Below are positions 29,114 to 38,617 of a stretch of DNA of 64,000 nt, piece by piece. Location of the stretch: the NCBI GenBank assembly GCA_949751835.1, contig CATKHK010000041.1, positions 1-64,000 on the forward strand, in the 5' to 3' direction. Below the pieces are notes generated by a model that saw only the letters and a program-made list of their open reading frames with translations, had not been told where the DNA came from and made no database searches. A program made the translations under genes and the position numbers. Position 1 is the first letter of the stretch; each line of letters begins with the position of its first letter. This DNA comes from Blepharisma japonicum. Lineage: Eukaryota > Ciliophora > Heterotrichea > Heterotrichida > Blepharismidae.

Positions 29114-30559
29114 CTAACTCAATTCAGAATTGATTTGGCTAGTTTTTCTCTTAATCCCCCCAAAAATCTCATTGCTCATTTCCCTTGCCTCTTTTTCATC
29201 TTTTTCAATTCTTATAGCTTCCCTAAAGCACTCTAGGGCTTCTTGTGTCTTCCCTAAAGACCTTAAACATACTCCTTTATTATAAAAAGCTATTGCAAAA
29301 CCAGGATTGATTTTAATTGCACTGTTATAATATTCGAGTGCTCTCAACCCATGATTATAACTATCGTAAAGGATTCCTATATTATTGAATGCATGATACT
29401 GATTTGGGTCAATTCTTATGCATTCTTTATAACATTTCAACGCATCCTCTTTTCAGTTTAATTCTTCCAAAGAAAATCCTTTTTCAACATATGCACTACT
29501 AAAAATCGGATTAATTCGGATAACTTGATTGCAACAATTAATGGCTTCTTCAAATCTTTTTAAACGTTTCAAGGCTTCTGCTTTATAATAGTAGCCAAAA
29601 ATATTCTCAGGATTAAGTTCTATGAACTTATTGTAGGAAGAAATACTTTCTCCTCCTTTATTCAGGCTTTCAAGTGTCATACCTTTGCTTAAGTGTACAA
29701 TTGAGTATTGAGGAGCAATCCTTGAAAGCTCAGCAAAGCAAGAAACAGCTTCTTCTTTCTTATTTAAGGTGCTAAGAACAATTCCTTTGTAATATTGAGC
29801 ATCTTTATAATCCGGTTTTAATATTAATGCAAAATTAAATTTTTCAAGTGCATCTTTATTTCGGCCAAGGTGATAATATATAATGCCTCTCTTAAAATAA
29901 TAATAAGCACTACTGGGATTATATTTGCAGTCTTCATCTCACAATTTTATGAATTCTTCTCAGTTTTCTAAATCTTCGGCATATTTGTCAGATCCGTTTT
30001 TATTTTGTTTGTTTTGCCTAGTCTTTGTATTGCTTGAAAAAGCGTTGAGTTCTTCAATTATTTCTTCTATTAGGATATTAGTTTCAAAGATTTTATTGAA
30101 TTTCATATCACTACACATCAGAGACTCTACATTTTGTATTGCTTCTCTAGATTCCAATGTCAGAGACTTAAGCAAATTGTCTGTTTCAAGCTTTGATATC
30201 TTATTTGCGCTTATAACTAAAGAAAGTTGACTGTCTGTAAAAGTAAGTTCGTCATCTAAAATTTGAAAGTTGCTATCTAATATTTTTCTCAAACTCGAAA
30301 TAAGCTGAAAAAAGACCCTCAGAGTTTCTTGCTTGATTTCACTGATTTTTGACTTTTTTTCAGCCAAAAAGCTAGCTACTTTTTGCTTGGTTTCCGAGTT
30401 TGGCCTTACAAGAAGCGGTTGAATATTATGAGAAAGTTCAGATGATTTTGAATGCTTACTAATGTGAGCTTTGCAAATAAGAGTGTGTGAAGAAGTGCAC
30501 TCACAAAAAAGCTTGGCTTTTTTGGTACATTTTGGGTAAAAGCATATATGATTTTCCAT
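29114..30559 (-). CDS. B-box-like zinc finger / coiled-coil / TPR protein
   Basis: 481 residues across three TGA (Trp) codons. Residues 5-45 hold a small Cys/His zinc module (CFYPKCTKKAKLFC, then CKAHISKHSK), B-box-like. Residues 55-200 are coiled coil. From about 205 to the end there are seven tetratricopeptide repeats, for example ALEKFNFALILKPDY, AINCCNQVIRINPIFSSAY, ALKCYKECIRIDPNQYHAFN and ALECFREAIRIEKDEKEA. TPR arrays bind peptides or Hsp90/Hsp70 tails. This combination is frequent in ciliate genomes; a cargo or scaffold role is inferred only. Stop TAG. Confidence 0.82.
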
Positions 30560-31043
30560 ATATATAATTGAAGCATTTAAATTTTGATTATTATTCTACT
30601 ACTCTTAAAACTTAATCATAACTTTTTGAGTTAAATCAAATTATTATATCTTTAATTTAGAATGCTTCCTACCCTTCATCCTTTTATAACATAATTTAGG
30701 AATGCTTATATTATACTTAATCAAAAATAAAATATTTGAACAAAAAATTTGCAATTTTTGTTAGTTATTGACAATATAGCTAAAAGAAAATAAAATATTC
30801 ACTATATAATATAGATTTTTTATGGCCTCTTGGAATTTTTATAATATTATCTCTGCAGATGCTTCTAAGTTTTCAAAATTAAGACTTAATTATATAAAGC
30901 ATAAATTATTTTTAGTTGGCCAATCAATATTACTGTTTAATACAAAATAAATTTAACAGGTATAAATGTGCTCTATGCTAGAAAAAAAGTTATTTTTAGC
31001 AAGTTTTGATTCTCAAATTAAATTCAAATATGAAATATAACTA
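30560..31043. other. Intergenic spacer
   Basis: Very AT-rich, about 480 bp. I see nothing in it. Confidence 0.6.
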
Positions 31044-33442
31044 TTACTTACGCTTATTGCTTGAAATTATGAAACTAAATTCTTCAGCTCTTTTAATATC
31101 ATCAGTCGTCCAGGTTGGATACTCTTTATATAGCAAAATATTTTTTTCTCCCAAATTCTTTTTCCTTAATTTTGCAATAAATTTTGTAGCATGGTAGGTA
31201 GATTCATTGTCAAAATCAACTGCAAGCATAAGCTGAGTCATATGCTGTGACTCAATACTAGCGTGATAAGGAGAGTATGTTTTTATTATCTTGTATATCT
31301 CAGGATCATCTAAAGATCCAAATTCTGTCTGATCTCTCTTAAATGTCAGGTAAGAAATTATGTCAAGAATTGGATTCTAAGTAAAATTTACCCTTAAAAC
31401 TGCTGAAGTAAATATCTTTGGCTCTTTCATTATTGCTGAAGCTACTGTAAGTCCTCCACTGCTTCCTTCTCCATATGCATGCAATTTTCCAGCGATTTTT
31501 TCGCTTACCATGCTAACCCCAATATCTAAAAAGTCTTGTATATGTCTCAGCTTATTAGCTTGAATTCCTTTCTGATACCAGCTATAATTAATATCATAAG
31601 ACCCCCTTATATGTGGAATTGCCCACAAATAGCCTCTGTCTAGCATGCTTAGCCAAGTATAATCCAACGTAAACTGATGCGTATTCTTTGTTTCACCTCC
31701 AAAAGTATGCAAAATCACATTTGTTTCCAAGCCACTTTTTGCATATTTTTTATTGTAGACGAGGGTTACTGGTATCATTTGCTTATCAGTTGCAGGTAGA
31801 ACAATCCTTTCTGATGAATAATCTTCAAGCCGGACATTATCTAAGTGCTGCTCAAGGTCAATTAATTCATTTACTTTTGAGTTGAGGTTGTATTTGAGTA
31901 TTTTATTAGGAGAATGAAGAGTTGACAGTTTGTAATTGAAAAAATGCGAAAAATAGTCTTGCTTTTCTGGCATCACATGAATTCTGTATGATTTATTATT
32001 TGCAATTTTCAGCTGGCCTTCATAAGTATCATAAGCTACTACATCAGTAGTCCCGGAAAGGAGATTTTGAGCCTCTATGTACTGCAAAGAGGTTTCTGTG
32101 TCTGTCAGAACTTGAACTGAATGCTCTTTATAGGTCTCTAAATAGTCGATAGAAATATTATTTCGATGCTCTATATGCGTTTTTGCACCCATGAAACTTC
32201 CAATAAGCTCTTTAGTTTCTGAAATCTGCAAAGGCTCTTTTGGTGGATTAAATGAGTGATATGGAGGAATAGATACCTTCAGCACTTTTCTATTTGGCTC
32301 GTCTATAGTTGTCACTAAAATAAAGAAATCTTCCCCTTGATGCCTTACTTCATAAAATACCCCTTCTTTTCTCTCTTGGATAATCAAAAATTCTAAATCG
32401 CCTCTATTGCTTGGCCTAAACCGAATTTCATTAGAAATAAGCTTTAAGTCATTATTCATATTGCTGCTTTTCACCAAAATATACTCCCCACTTAACGTAT
32501 CCGATACTTCAACATTGAAGCTTGGGTCTTTTTCTTCATAAACAAGCTCAGATTTAACAAGAAAGGTTTTTCCTATTTTTAGCTGAGCTTCTCTCAATAT
32601 CTGCTCCTCTTTTGATAATTCAGGGTTCAGATCTGCCCTAAAACACTTTCTCCCTTTATTTGTGTCATTATCTTTTTCAATATAATAAAGCCCATACAGT
32701 TTATCAAAAATGCAAAATTCGTCTACCCCTTCCACAAAGAATCCAGTCATAGCTTTATTTACCATATCTTTTACAATGATTCCAACTTTCTCCTCAACTT
32801 GTATTGAAAATGCAATCATTCTGTGATCATGAGAGAACTGAGTGTTTACTATTGGAAAAGAAATTTCTTTAAGCATCCTCTGGAATTTGTCATTAAATTT
32901 TAGAATTGGGTGGTTTTTCATTTCCTCATAGCTTAAAACAACCTCAACAGTATCCCCAAATTTTCTTACCAAGCAATTGTTTTCAAAAGTATAGAGATAT
33001 CTAAATGTAAATTACACCCTTTTTGTTCGACCACCTGGAAGATGGTCTTTGGAGCTCTTTCCCTGAATTCTCGCAAGAGATCATTTGTGGTATAGAAATC
33101 TTTAGCTGTGAATGACTCAGCGTATATGGTTTCGTCTTTAACGTAGTCTTCTCACTGCTGATAATTATTGTCGTCTTGCATTCATGAGTATTCATCGATA
33201 AATCTATCTCCTTTAACATTTATTTCAGCTTCTTTAATCTCGGCGACTGGTGGTTCAAGCTGATATCCAAGCGATTTAAAGATTGATAAGGGATTTCGAA
33301 ATTTTGGAAACATTCCTTTTGATTTTTGAAGCTCCTCATAAAAGTTTCGCTCAGCCTCTAGCTTTTCTTCCTTGGACAGTTTGCGGTAATTTTCACCTCT
33401 TCCTTGTATATAAATGCTTCTTAGCAACCTTTTTGAGAGCAT
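31044..33442 (-). CDS. Oligopeptidase B / prolyl oligopeptidase family (S9A) protein lacking the catalytic His
   Basis: Coding sequence is complement(join(31044..31376, 31392..33000, 33018..33442)), 788 residues, one 15-nt and one 17-nt intron. The N-terminus MLSKRLLRSIYIQGRG is basic, suggesting mitochondrial import. A beta-propeller region fills the middle (YLYTFENNCLVRKFGDTVEV; HDHRMIAFSIQ). The alpha/beta-hydrolase part has the nucleophile motif GEGSSGGLTVA (Ser about 656) and the Asp region VDFDNESTYHATKF (Asp about 732-734). The expected GHGG motif with the catalytic His before the last helix is not there; the sequence reads LLYKEYPTWTTDD instead. So it may be an inactive homologue. Both introns are needed to keep frame. 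Confidence 0.85.
31377..31391 (-). other. 15-nt spliceosomal intron (S9A gene)
   Basis: GTAAATTTTACTTAG on the minus strand, ending in an in-frame TAG. Splicing joins SAVLR to NPILDIISYL, as in the family. Confidence 0.85.
33001..33017 (-). other. 17-nt spliceosomal intron (S9A gene)
   Basis: GTGTAATTTACATTTAG on the minus strand. The 15-nt alternative starting at the inner GT shifts frame into a stop; only the 17-nt form gives the conserved QKGYLYTFENN. Confidence 0.7.
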
Positions 33443-33785
33443 TTAAGCAAACTTTAAAAATGTCAGCCTAGTCATATTTATCAAGATTAGAAAATTTAGG
33501 ATAAATTTCAGGAAATCTATACTATGGCTCACTTTTAATGATAACAGCAATCCGCTTTAAAATTTTTTATTAACAGAGAAGCTTTAAAATTTTTTTTCAA
33601 TTTATTTAAAAATAAGAAAAACTATATTAAGTATCTTGATAGAAATTTACTTTTTCAGTTTTAATAAGGTATTTCTAGCAAAATAAAATAATCCTTTAGA
33701 AGCTATTAAAAGCTGAAATTTCACTTAAAACTCTGATTTTATCAATAATCCATATCAATCAGTTCTTTTTAATATAAAAAATTAA
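33443..33785. other. Intergenic spacer
   Basis: About 340 bp between divergent genes; AT-rich, nothing recognised. Confidence 0.6.
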
Positions 33786-35153
33786 ATGTCGAGCTCTAAT
33801 AAAAAAACAAGAGGAAGTATCTACCATAGACTCTATAAAAACACGAAGCAAGCTCTTTCAAGATCCTTGTCTTCTTCAGAGTCTGGAAGTTTCAAAAAAA
33901 CTACCAGCACCAATTCTACCCCAAAATTAAAAACTGACTTTTATGCGAAAGGTCTGAAATTCAAACAGGAAACTATGAAAATCATCGAAATCGAGCGTAA
34001 AAAAATCGAGGACGAGAGGAAAAAAAACGAAACTTTCCGCCCAATCATAGACAAAGGTTCCAAACAGATGCTGCAGAGACCAAACTTAAAAGCTGAAGAC
34101 CTGCTTATAGAGGCTGGAAAAACATATAAAAGCCATTTAAGCGAATTAAAAGAAGCTAAACAAAATGCTGAGCTCAGTGAGTGCTCATTCAAGCCTACAA
34201 TAAGTGGGTCAAGAACCTCTAGAAGCAGATCTTCAAGCAGAGATGTGTATTCTGACCTATATAATGATGCTGGGGAAAGAAGGTCCAGAAACAGCTCATT
34301 GTCTGAACAAAGTACCAGCCAGTGCTCTTTTAGGCCTAGAATTAAAAGCCATAACAGATACTCATCTGAATCAAAGGACGCTATTTTTGAAAGACTTTAT
34401 AATTCTAAAAAACAGTTTTATGAAGACATGAATGCGCGGAAAAAACAATTCGAATCTCTAGAAGCGTCAGTTGATCAAGAAAGTGGACAGAAACTCTTTC
34501 ACCCTACTATTAATAATGGATCAAGCACGAGTAGATCTAGAAATGGGTCTATATGGGATTATCTTTATTCTCTGAAAGACAACCAAACTGCAAAACAGCA
34601 GGAAAATTTAGAAAAAACCCAGAAATTCTGGGAAGCAAGCAGCACTGCCAAAAAAGTGTGTGAGGAGTCCCAAAAAATCTTTAAGAATTTCCAGCGGAGA
34701 CAGCTTGAGCAACTATTCAAGTCTTTAGACTCTGATAGCGATGGGTTGGTATCGGCTAACTCAATAAAAATCGAGCACTTAGACGTAAAAAGCATTGTGA
34801 TTCTGACTCCATACTTAAACTTTCTCGAAGAGAGCAAAGAAGAAAATGATTTTGATAGATTCATGGAGCACATGGAAGAACTGATGCAGTCACTGAATGT
34901 CGAAGATAAAGCCCATCTATTAAAAAAAGAGGTCAAACCTGTTGTGGAAGCAAAAATTGTGCTGGTTAGTCCAAAATCGACGAAATTAGCAGAAAAAAGG
35001 AGATCCTCGATGCCACAAGATGTATATGAAAGACTCATGTGGACTTCTCAATTAAAAGAACTAAAAGCAAGCAAGCTAAAATTGATGAGGGAGCAAGCAG
35101 AATTAGAAGGCTGCACTTTTCAGCCATCTTCAGGAAGAAAAAGAAAAAAATAA
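33786..35153 (+). CDS. Protein with five short Phe-Pro repeats and an EF-hand-like loop
   Basis: 455 residues, basic and Ser-rich. A unit recurs about five times: a YxxLY-type helix start (IYHRLYKN, VYSDLYND, IFERLYNSKK, IWDYLYSLK, VYERLMW) followed by an xFxPxI box (ETFRPIID, CSFKPTIS, CSFRPRIK, LFHPTINN, CTFQPSSG). Residues about 314-325 (DSDSDGLVSANS) look like an EF-hand calcium loop, with Ser for the usual Glu at position 12. Proteins with such boxes are abundant in ciliates and I infer cytoskeletal attachment, without proof. Stop TAA; the next gene follows after 76 bp. Confidence 0.75.
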   Translation: MSSSNKKTRGSIYHRLYKNTKQALSRSLSSSESGSFKKTTSTNSTPKLKTDFYAKGLKFKQETMKIIEIERKKIEDERKKNETFRPIIDKGSKQMLQRPNLKAEDLLIEAGKTYKSHLSELKEAKQNAELSECSFKPTISGSRTSRSRSSSRDVYSDLYNDAGERRSRNSSLSEQSTSQCSFRPRIKSHNRYSSESKDAIFERLYNSKKQFYEDMNARKKQFESLEASVDQESGQKLFHPTINNGSSTSRSRNGSIWDYLYSLKDNQTAKQQENLEKTQKFWEASSTAKKVCEESQKIFKNFQRRQLEQLFKSLDSDSDGLVSANSIKIEHLDVKSIVILTPYLNFLEESKEENDFDRFMEHMEELMQSLNVEDKAHLLKKEVKPVVEAKIVLVSPKSTKLAEKRRSSMPQDVYERLMWTSQLKELKASKLKLMREQAELEGCTFQPSSGRKRKK

Positions 35154-35229
35154 GGTCAATCACAATTAATTTAAGATTTCTATTGATTTTATATGATAAT
35201 ATATATTTCACAGAATATAAATAGGGCTA

Positions 35230-36462
35230 ATGAAAGGTAATTACCACATAGACAAGCAAAACAACAAGAAGAAAAAAGCTCATCCTACCATGAAAAACAA
35301 CAAATACAAAGCAATCCCAGTCTGCAAGCTTAAAAAGACGCCTGACCTCCCTAGAGTTGGCGAATTCAAAAAGAAGCTGCTTGAAGAGCTCAAAAGGAAA
35401 AAGCCGACTGAAGAGCGAGAACGACAAATCCAGGCTTTATCCAGCAGCCAAGAATTATCAAGACACCAAAGCTTATTAGACAAAGCAATTGAAGCTCAAT
35501 CAAAAGCCCAGCTCTATACCAGCAAAGAAGAGGAAGAAGAGCTCAAGACCTACACAGACCACTCCATGAAATCCTACCACAAAGATATCACCCAAGTTAT
35601 TGAATCCTCTGATATTATCCTTGAAGTCTTAGACGCCCGAGACCCACTTGGCTGCCGAAGCATAGAGCTTGAGAATAAGGTCCTGTCTTTTGGGCACAAG
35701 AAAATTATCATTGTGCTCAATAAAATCGATCTTGTCCCAGGAGACGTAGCTTTGGGCTGGTATAAATATTTAAGCCAATACTTACCAGTCATTCTATTTA
35801 GGTGTAATACACAAAATCAGCAAAAAGGCTTGAGTTCGTCAAATTTACACAGAAAAAACGTAAATACAGAACTAGCCAATGATATTCTTGACTCAAAAAA
35901 GACGGTTGGATCTGAAGCTTTGATGGGATTAATTAAAAACTATATGAGAAGCGGCAATGTTATGACAGCAGTCACTATTGGTGTGGCTGGATATCCAAAT
36001 GTAGGGAAAAGCAGCTTAATCAACAGTTTAAAAAGAACCAAAGTGGTAGGAGTCTCAAGTACTCCGGGCTTTACAACAGGAGTTCAAGAGGTTGAAATTG
36101 AAAGCAAAATAAAAATTTTGGACTGTCCTGGAGTTGTTTTTGCAAAAAGTGATGGGAGAGAAAACCCAGAAATGGTGCTGAGGAACGTGGTGAATATAGA
36201 AAGTATTGAAGACCCTATTACACCAGTTCAAGCTATTCTGCAGAAAGTTGCTCCTGAACAATTGATGAATTATTATAAAATCCCTCAATTTCAAGAAGGA
36301 ATTGAGTTTCTGGCTCATATCGCTAGGGCGAGAGGAAAGATGAAGAAAGGAGGGATCCCTGACCTTGATGCGTCGGCCAAGATTGTACTTCATGATTGGG
36401 TAGCAGGTAAAATTTCTTATTATACTCTTCCTCCAGATTCTTTAAGTATGAACCTCGAATAA
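35230..36462 (+). CDS. Nucleostemin / GNL3-family nucleolar GTPase
   Basis: 410 residues. The circularly permuted GTPase order is seen: DARDP, then NKIDLVP (G4), then GYPNVGKSS (G1), then STPGFTTG (G2), then DCPGVV (G3). The N-terminus is strongly basic (KQNNKKKKAHPTMKNNKYK), typical of nucleolar targeting. The RbgA-like C-terminal helix region (VAPEQLMNYYKIPQFQEGIE) is present. The family exports and matures the large ribosomal subunit. It lacks the long C-terminal tail of animal nucleostemin and is closer in size to fungal Grn1-type proteins. Stop TAA. Confidence 0.93.
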   Translation: MKGNYHIDKQNNKKKKAHPTMKNNKYKAIPVCKLKKTPDLPRVGEFKKKLLEELKRKKPTEERERQIQALSSSQELSRHQSLLDKAIEAQSKAQLYTSKEEEEELKTYTDHSMKSYHKDITQVIESSDIILEVLDARDPLGCRSIELENKVLSFGHKKIIIVLNKIDLVPGDVALGWYKYLSQYLPVILFRCNTQNQQKGLSSSNLHRKNVNTELANDILDSKKTVGSEALMGLIKNYMRSGNVMTAVTIGVAGYPNVGKSSLINSLKRTKVVGVSSTPGFTTGVQEVEIESKIKILDCPGVVFAKSDGRENPEMVLRNVVNIESIEDPITPVQAILQKVAPEQLMNYYKIPQFQEGIEFLAHIARARGKMKKGGIPDLDASAKIVLHDWVAGKISYYTLPPDSLSMNLE

Positions 36463-36807
36463 TTTTACATAATTAATTGGCCTTCTTTATATAAATTCTT
36501 GATCTAGCATGGAAATATTTTATATTCACAACTCTCAAATGGAGAGTGCATATTTTTATATTATAAAACCCTTAGAGATAGTTAATTATTTAAAAATCTG
36601 GATTTCTCAATACTTCTAAATATTTTTTACAAATTTTATATCCAAAATTAATGAGTATAAAATACACGAAATAAGTCTGAAAATTGATAAATTTTTCAGC
36701 TAAAATCCAATATTCTTCCAAGCATGAAAGTCATGCATAATTAATTTCCTAAAGAAAATCGCTTATAATATTCTGGGCTACCCCCATTTTTAATTACACC
36801 TTCATTT
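36463..36807. other. Intergenic spacer
   Basis: About 345 bp between convergent genes, AT-rich, nothing recognised. Confidence 0.6.
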
Positions 36808-37188
36808 TTAGCCAAGCTTCAAATCTTCAGGCTCGTCACCTAGATCTTTGAACTCATCTTCTTCTAAGTCAAATCTAGTTTTGGATTTAGGTCTTCTCTC
36901 TCCATTTCTGTCAACATCTTTAGTCAAAACAATAAAGTTCACCTTTTTGGGTGCTGAATACTTTGGCTCAATATTTTTCAGCAGATTGTCAAGCATTGAA
37001 GAGTCGTCTTTTTCCTTTTTCCTGTTAATGTGAATAACGCTTTCAGGCATCGGCTCAAATTTTGTAGGTTGGGGAGGCTGCTCTTCTTCTAGAGTTAGAT
37101 TTGTTTGGCTCGGAGAAGTCACGGCTAGGTCTTTTCGAGGAAAACACCACTGTATTATGCTTCTATCAAAAATCGAAAAACAATTCAT
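36808..37188 (-). CDS. Uncharacterised 126-residue acidic protein
   Basis: Starts MNCFSIFDRSIIQWCFPRKD, then a disordered charged body with Pro/Glu stretch (LEEEQPPQPTKFEPMPES), a hydrophobic strand VNFIVLTKDV, and an acidic end EDEFKDLGDEPEDLKLG. No family recognised. Codon content and clean frame to TAA support a gene, but a short upstream exon cannot be excluded. Confidence 0.55.
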   Translation of the reverse strand: MNCFSIFDRSIIQWCFPRKDLAVTSPSQTNLTLEEEQPPQPTKFEPMPESVIHINRKKEKDDSSMLDNLLKNIEPKYSAPKKVNFIVLTKDVDRNGERRPKSKTRFDLEEDEFKDLGDEPEDLKLG

Positions 37189-37381
37189 TTTTAGTTTTCA
37201 AATTTATTATAAATATAACACAACAATTTATTATAAGCGAATATGGGCTACCTTTAATCTTCAAAAATGCTTACAACAGGAATTTTAAAACTAAATTCAT
37301 ATGCAATTGATTATTTAAGAATTTACTCTAATTAAATAAATCAAAATTTAAGTTTTGCAAAAAAAATTTAAATATTAATAA

Positions 37382-37940
37382 ATGGGTTGTGCCGAGAGCA
37401 GAAAAACTGAAGAAAAAGACAAAGCTGAAAATATTAAATTAAGAAAAGAGTTATCTAAATTCCCTGAGGATAAAGAGAAAACACAAAAAGGCGAAACTTC
37501 AGAAGAAAATGATGGGGAATATGATGAAGAGGAAGGAAGTCAAGAAGAAGGTGAAGAAGGAGAGGAAGGAGAAGAAGGAGAAGAAAAAGAAGAAGAAGGA
37601 GAGGAAGGAGAAGAAGAAGAAGAGAAGGAAGGAGAAAAAGGTGAAGAAGAAAAAGGAAAAGAAGAAAGTGGTGCTTTTGATTATGACTATTATATAGATG
37701 ATTCAAGCTCTAAACTTGCAGTATTTGAGTCTCTTATTGAAAATTGGAAAAAGCTGCATGAGGTATTTTCCTATTTAGATCACAAAAGAAAAAGCTTTTG
37801 TCAATACTAGTTATACGCCTTCAGATCTTTCGGGAAATGAGACCGATGATAGCCAACTAAAGCAAAGCTTCATAAATCAATCTAATCTTAGCAGAATGAA
37901 TCATAGCCATATGAAAACCGGAAGCAGTCAGGGGTCATAA
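37382..37940 (+). CDS. Acidic Glu/Gly-repeat protein with acylation signal
   Basis: Coding sequence is join(37382..37762, 37779..37940), 180 residues. MGCAESRK is a strong N-myristoylation plus palmitoylation signal, so plasma-membrane or ciliary-membrane attachment is inferred. Residues about 47-97 are almost only Glu, Gly and Lys in EEG/EEGE repeats. The C-terminal part after the 16-nt intron is Ser/Asn-rich. Without splicing the frame ends at a TAG 16 codons after the intron start. Function unknown. Confidence 0.75.
37553..37641 (+). repeat. 89-bp uninterrupted purine tract (GAA/GGA repeats)
   Basis: Every base from 37553 to 37641 is A or G on this strand. It encodes the Glu/Gly repeat. 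Such homopurine tracts can form triplex DNA and change length by slippage. Confidence 0.9.
37763..37778 (+). other. 16-nt spliceosomal intron (Glu/Gly-repeat gene)
   Basis: GTATTTTCCTATTTAG, placed between codons; removal changes frame and opens 53 further codons ending in TAA. Confidence 0.75.
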
Positions 37941-38617
37941 ACTGCAATTTATATTTAATAATTTCATTATCATACTTTTTCTGTTTTTATAAGAATGGAT
38001 TTATGAAAATTGCTGAAGAATTGCGCATTCCGCGCCATCTTACAGCAACTCCTATATTTCAAATGGAAAATTTAATATAATTATTATAAATAAGGATGCA
38101 GCTGCAAATTATATATAAATACCAATAAAGCTAAAAAAGAAATTATCAAATTGATTATAGACAATTAAAAGCCTTGATTTTTGCTTGATTATTTGCTGTG
38201 AATCTGAGATTCATAAGTTATCGAAACATGATAAACTTTGATTTGAACATGAAGAAGAAGCGGAACTTTAAGAGAAAAGTCTTGCGATAGGCAGATTCTA
38301 AGAATTTAGGATAAAAATTCACCAAATTGAAACTTCCATAATATCCTAGCAGTAAAAATTAATTTGTTAAGAAGATTTAATGGCCTTATGTCTAGGCAAC
38401 AAGTTTTTATAGACAACTTCAAAAAATTGTGATAATATTAAGAGATTTTATATCTTCTCCTTAAAAGTATTTAATTTGAGAATAATCTCCAGAATTTAAT
38501 ATCTTGATAAGCTAAATTATTTCTCATAACAAATTACTTAAAATCTTTCCCCTTTTTTTGATTTGAATGCAAATTTCTAGCTTCTTTGTCTACTAAAAAA
38601 TCTAAGATTTAATAATC
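37941..38617. other. Intergenic spacer
   Basis: About 680 bp, AT-rich. I see no gene, RNA or repeat. Confidence 0.6.

Noticed and set aside
33003-33017. 15-nt intron alternative in the S9A gene
   Set aside because: Removing only 15 nt puts the downstream exon out of frame and into a stop; the 17-nt version keeps the family sequence.
37455-37706. Leu-rich 83-codon frame antisense to the Glu/Gly repeat
   Set aside because: It is the reverse complement of a GAA/GGA tract, which must read as Leu/Pro/Ser; the sense strand has an anchored start and an intron.
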